64,000 nt of DNA from Rhodeus uyekii. Taxonomy: Eukaryota; Chordata; Actinopteri; Cypriniformes; Acheilognathidae. Below are positions 61,701-64,000 of this stretch, piece after piece. Both the position numbers and the translations under genes were made by a program. The notes beneath the pieces are model-generated. The model had not been told where the DNA came from. It searched no databases and saw nothing but the letters and a program-made list of their open reading frames with translations. Location: assembly GCA_037043235.1 (NCBI GenBank), contig JAWRVZ010000181.1, forward strand, positions 310,001 through 374,000. Reading direction: 5' to 3'. Position 1 is the stretch's first letter. Each line of letters opens with the position of its first letter.

Positions 61701-63612
61701 GACTAGATCATTGTCTACATTTATTCTAGGGCAAGCTGAGTAGTTCAGTTTTGAGGCTGAGACCATGCCTTCTGAACTAACCACTTTGATTGCTGGGTTG
61801 GGCTTGCGTCCACGGACCTCCTGCCCGTGCTTCTGGGGGACCCTAGGCTGCTGCACATGCGGGCTAATGTTTTTTTGAATCTTTTGCAAGCCTGAGACAT
61901 TGGAGCTGGGCTTCCACTGCTGTACACGATGAATGATCTGTTTGCTAATAGGGGGAAGAATATTATTTGAGGTTGAGGGAATCCAGTTGGGGGGGTGCTG
62001 CTGACATGAGGAAGGCTTGCGGTTGATGGGCTGGATCTGTTTTAGGGGCCAGCCATGGACCTGAAACAGTGAGTCAAGAGTTTTTTTGTTAAACACAGTA
62101 AAGTTGGTCAAAAAACAAGACTAAAATAGCTGGGCCAAGTACATACTACAAGACTGAAGCTCATATCGCTTAAAGTCTCAGATCGGCAACTCGCAATGTG
62201 TCGCAAAGATGCTCAAGTGTGAGTTTTTTTGAGTTGCACTGCGAGTAGTTACAGATGTAATGCTGAATTTCAAACTGACCGGTCACATCTCTCCTATCAT
62301 GTTTTTTAAGAATCAACATGTTAAAAGTACATTCAGTAATTCTTTAGCAAGATTTAACGTCACTACTCTTCACATACTTTAAACAGCAATGGCGTAAGAC
62401 ACTGCATTGTCATCCATCAATGTTGCTCAGCATGACTGTCTCTGAGCTTTATATAAATTATACTAATACTAGTGAGTTTTATAGAGCGATCTAAACAACT
62501 TATTCACTTACCTGTCCAACATGCCAAAAAAAACATTCTCCATCAAATCTTTCCATATTATGGACCCTTACTGACATCGGCATATGATTTATTGTCTATA
62601 TTGTTCTTTCCTCAGACCGTTTTCCCTTCACTTCTGCAGCCAATGAGTGGGTGTTTGAGTGAATGAGGGGAAAAATCCTCAATCACGTAATTTCAACATG
62701 ACAAAAAAATACAACGAGGGGGTGACTCGCACCACGCTTTTTATTGACAACTACTATGCCTACAGTTTTAATCTCATCACTCTTTTTATTGTGTAAAACC
62801 TTTTACATTTGCATGTATGCATTTAGCAGACACTTTTATCTAAAGTGACTTACAAAATAGAAACAAAGAATTCATCAAAGAGCCAATAATCATTTTAGTA
62901 AACAACGCCAGATTTATTAGACAACTAGTAATCTAAAAATTAAATAAATTTGTTTGTGAGTGCATGCACATTCACTTTAATATGCATGTACATTTGTGTG
63001 AAAGCACATTTTGAGATGCGAGAATACTATTTTGTGCAACAACCTTCTGTCTTGTAGTGTATGCTTGGCCTAGGAGAGCAAAGACAGAATCCAAACACTG
63101 TGATGAATGTAGATCAAAAGAAAAGAGTCCAGATTACATCACAAAGACGTTAAATGCCGCTTCCTTCAGTTATATATAACGTTCTCAAAAGACTGAGGTG
63201 GCTATTCTGCTGATATGCTGCGACAAAACAAGAGAGTTAATCTGTCCAATTTCATTTGGCTGAATCAGCATCAGTGGTCTTAGACTTTCAGTAAAAAATT
63301 TCAGGTTGCTGACCCTGAAAAATGTGCTGGAAAACATTTCTGCAGTGCAACACAGTGTCCTAACCAGGCACAATATGTTTCCAATGACAAGCAATTTGTT
63401 TGTCTGCACAGTAAGTGAGACGGTGTGTGACGAAATCAATAAGAAGATATTTGATGTTTAAATGCAGTCATTAAGAGCAGGATTTTGGATAAATCAGATT
63501 TCATAGTGGGTGGGGCTAGACTAGGGAGTGTACAACTCCCTAGTACTTTTTGCTTGTCATGGTCACAGCTGGTCAGGGCGAAAACTAAGATTTGCATACA
63601 AGAACTTATTCC

Positions 63613-63643
<31 letters not shown>

Positions 63644-63922
63644 ACATCATCCCTGGAGTAAGGCAGCACTGCGATGGGGAAAAAAGGAGAAATTCAGTCT
63701 AATTTCTGTTTTTCCCACCTCTTTGGCCCAGGCAGGTTTGTCGCTGGGGTTAACAGCATCTTTGTAGTGGTAGAGTTGCTTCTTTTCTGCAGGTCTGGAG
63801 TCTTGCTGCTGCTGCTGCTGCTGTTTATGTTGGAGAGAGACAAGGAAAGCCCTCTCCTGCTGGAGCTGTCTTTGCAATCTCTCCGCCTGTCTCTGTTCCT
63901 CCAGCTGTTTACGTTTATACTC
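45279..63922 (-). CDS. tnik: TRAF2 and NCK interacting kinase, 3' part of gene (partial at window edge)
   Basis: TNIK is a Ste20/GCK-IV kinase acting in the cytoskeleton, JNK and Wnt (TCF4/beta-catenin) pathways. The window holds the last ~857 codons; the N-terminal kinase exons lie beyond 64,000. Exons 5' to 3': 63922-63719, 59053-58889, 58401-58156, 57584-57475, 57391-57252, 55806-55709, 54229-54054, 53817-53715, 53604-53461, 53112-53010, 52771-52601, 52507-52364, 52196-52062, 50101-50001, 49816-49667, 47931-47772, 45627-45488, 45362-45279. All have GT-AG introns and consistent phases. The Ser/Pro-rich linker includes VPQRTTSISPAL, SNPDLRRTE, DYSSSSED and NGFAGHGNLPDLVQQSHSP, which separate TNIK from its relatives MINK1 and MAP4K4. 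The 59053-58889 exon is 55 codons, the size of a known alternatively spliced human TNIK exon. The protein ends LNRNSLMNW. Confidence 0.95.
46859..47709. mobile_element. Mariner-class non-autonomous element in tnik intron
   Basis: An 851-bp element flanked by TA on both sides. The termini CCGTATTTTCCGCACCATAA and, at the right end, the complement of ...GTGAAAAATACGG are inverted repeats. Internal sub-terminal motifs (GGTGCACC, GGCGCACC, AGGCGCATAGG) recur. I know these ends from abundant fish elements. No transposase frame is present. It lies between the tnik exons at 47772 and 45627. Confidence 0.75.
50387..51822 (-). mobile_element. Tc1-like transposon with decayed transposase in tnik intron
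   Basis: A 1,436-bp element with long (about 200 bp) inverted repeats beginning CAGCGAGGAAAATAAGTATT. The inner ends repeat the same CAAATACTTATTTGCAGCTG motif. The TA target duplication is no longer exact. The interior codes, on the minus strand, for a broken Tc1 transposase. It lies between the tnik exons at 52062 and 50101. Confidence 0.88.
50733..51453 (-). pseudogene. Tc1-type transposase pseudogene
   Basis: Three fragments in different frames make up a Tc1/mariner transposase. 51453-51244 starts MAKTKKLSKHTRDKIVHLHK with the helix-turn-helix (GYREIAKQLGEKRSTV). 51247-51062 holds the second DNA-binding part (RTTQEELVNDL). 50969-50733 holds the DDE core with VFQHDNDLKHTA (second Asp) and SPDLNPIEN (third acidic residue). 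Frameshifts and missing sequence between fragments make it non-functional. Confidence 0.85.
53118..53142 (-). promoter_or_regulatory. T25 polypyrimidine tract at tnik splice acceptor
   Basis: On the minus strand 25 consecutive T residues end a few bases before the acceptor CAG of the 53112-53010 exon, acting as its entire polypyrimidine tract. Confidence 0.8.
55140..55270 (+). repeat. Degenerate V-SINE in tnik intron
   Basis: A decayed tRNA-like head is visible, with B-box-like GGTTTGATTCCCA, followed by AAATGCAAGTAACTGATG. It is similar in layout to the better-preserved copy at 39066. The tail is largely lost. Confidence 0.35.
57770..58065 (+). repeat. Dispersed cyprinid repeat, copy in tnik intron
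   Basis: Contains the ordered motifs ATTCAAAACTTTGG, TTTATTCAGCAAATATGC and TAAGCAGCACAACTGTTTTC. The same order occurs at 8725-9060, and on the other strand at 28915-29080, 22395-22690 and 34740-34950. Non-coding. Confidence 0.6.
59054..61052 (-). other. tnik intron without recognised features
   Basis: No coding exon or clear repeat was found. The only notable part is a GC-richer, non-repetitive block at about 60,680-60,930 (see findings). Confidence 0.5.
61053..61058 (-). terminator. Polyadenylation signal downstream of the putative tnik alternative last exon
   Basis: AATAAA on the minus strand, about 75 nt after the TGA at 61131. Its spacing suits a short 3' UTR and supports reading the 61131-62060 frame as a terminal exon. 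Confidence 0.45.
61131..62060 (-). CDS. Putative alternative last exon of tnik, 309-residue Ser/Pro-rich tail
   Basis: A 309-codon frame opens directly after a splice acceptor (GACTCACTGTTTCAG|GTC at 62060) and ends in TGA at 61133-61131. An AATAAA follows at 61058-61053 on the same strand. It lies in the intron after the coiled-coil exon, on the tnik strand, and is in phase 0 with that exon's donor. The product would be TNIK kinase plus coiled coil, then a new tail without the CNH domain. The tail starts VHGWPLKQIQPINRKP, has an acidic segment VDNDLVPKISIDQDYLNAVQ, basic phospho-site-like motifs (KSKRSHS, RMNRSSS, WRSNS) and a C-terminal Ser-Pro/Thr-Pro cluster with a 16-residue duplication. 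I recognise no known domain. It could also be an internal exon with an undetected donor, or a retained relic. Splice and poly(A) signals are visible; transcription is inferred. Confidence 0.55.
   Translation of the reverse strand, partial: VHGWPLKQIQPINRKPSSCQQHPPNWIPSTSNNILPPISKQIIHRVQQWKPSSNVSGLQKIQKNISPHVQQPRVPQKHGQEVRGRKPNPAIKVVSSEGMVSASKLNYSACPRINVDNDLVPKISIDQDYLNAVQDSLLSQSAPEHSLRAMMAKSKRSHSVQVENHLMVPQWEWAVPLAEFSSAKSGRMNRSSSAVDLSSSTSFKPIWRSNSCEREGFFNMHRKSPKKHNMAEPLSAIFRWIGLSPRNTPRESPNSSRSPSPRNTPRGSPDSSRSVSPAGRSSRSCSLSPNSPVSPPFSSGVMTIRAPIN
61240..61335 (-). repeat. 48-bp imperfect tandem duplication in the putative tnik tail
   Basis: Two adjacent 48-bp units (61240-61287 and 61288-61335) encode related 16-residue segments: SPRNTPRGSPDSSRSV and SPRNTPRESPNSSRSP. 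The length is a multiple of three, so the frame is kept. Confidence 0.75.
62061..63718 (-). other. tnik intron with V-SINE tail fragment
   Basis: Mostly unremarkable AT-rich intron. A minus-strand V-SINE tail (AAGTCACTTTAGATAAAAGT, then GTCTGCTAAATGCATACATG) lies at about 62,812-62,868. A poly(A) run of roughly 25 bases starts at 63617, just downstream (minus strand) of the coiled-coil exon donor. Confidence 0.5.
63719..63922 (-). CDS. tnik: tnik coiled-coil/polyQ exon (68 codons)
   Basis: Encodes a charged, Gln/Glu/Arg-rich stretch (EYKRKQLEEQRQAERLQRQL...) that is the end of the TNIK coiled coil. A run of seven Gln (six CAG and one CAA) and the conserved KKQLYHYKDAVNPSDKPAW segment follow. 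Both exon boundaries are phase 0. Its donor (GAG|GTGGGAAA at 63719/63718) can join in frame either to 59053 (canonical) or to the putative terminal exon at 62060. Confidence 0.92.
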
Positions 63923-64000
63923 CTGAAGACACACAGAGAGAAAGAGGATGAGAGTTTAAATAACTATTGCGTGATGAGGCTGGCATGATTCAAACAGTAC

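Overview
This is genomic DNA from a teleost fish, most likely a cyprinid. The evidence is an AT-rich intergenic and intronic landscape, intron-split genes with GT-AG junctions, and many repeat types that I recognise as common in carp-like fishes: Tc1/mariner and hAT elements, a TTAA-flanked MITE, V-SINE tails, an L2/CR1-like LINE and simple repeats. The species cannot be named from the sequence alone.

Three vertebrate genes are supported, all on the minus strand and in the order TNIK - SLC2A2 - EIF5A2 (5' to 3' on that strand), the same order as on human 3q26. Positions 1-31,151 are a gene-poor, repeat-rich interval downstream of eif5a2. eif5a2 (coding 31,152-33,125, four coding exons plus a 5' non-coding exon) encodes the hypusine-containing translation factor eIF5A2. 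slc2a2 (35,735-43,049, eleven coding exons) encodes the GLUT2 facilitative glucose transporter. tnik (45,279 to beyond the right edge) encodes the C-terminal ~857 residues of the Ste20-type kinase TNIK: the end of the coiled coil, the Ser/Pro-rich linker and the complete CNH domain. The kinase domain lies beyond position 64,000.

The most interesting observation is a large open reading frame at 61,131-62,060, inside the tnik intron that follows the coiled-coil exon. It has a splice acceptor in the right phase, 309 open codons rich in Ser-Pro/Thr-Pro, a stop codon, and an AATAAA about 75 nt further on. This looks like an alternative last exon that would make a CNH-less TNIK with a novel tail. 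I know of no described equivalent.

The intergenic left half holds many mobile elements. They include a triple nest (a hAT element with 8-bp target duplication inside a Tc1 element, itself inside an older Tc1 remnant), a solo-LTR-like element, a 5'-truncated LINE inside another repeat, and a 30-bp minisatellite embedded in a 293-codon ORF of unknown function. slc2a2, tnik and the eif5a2 introns also carry MITEs, a SINE and long homopolymers, some of them close to splice sites.
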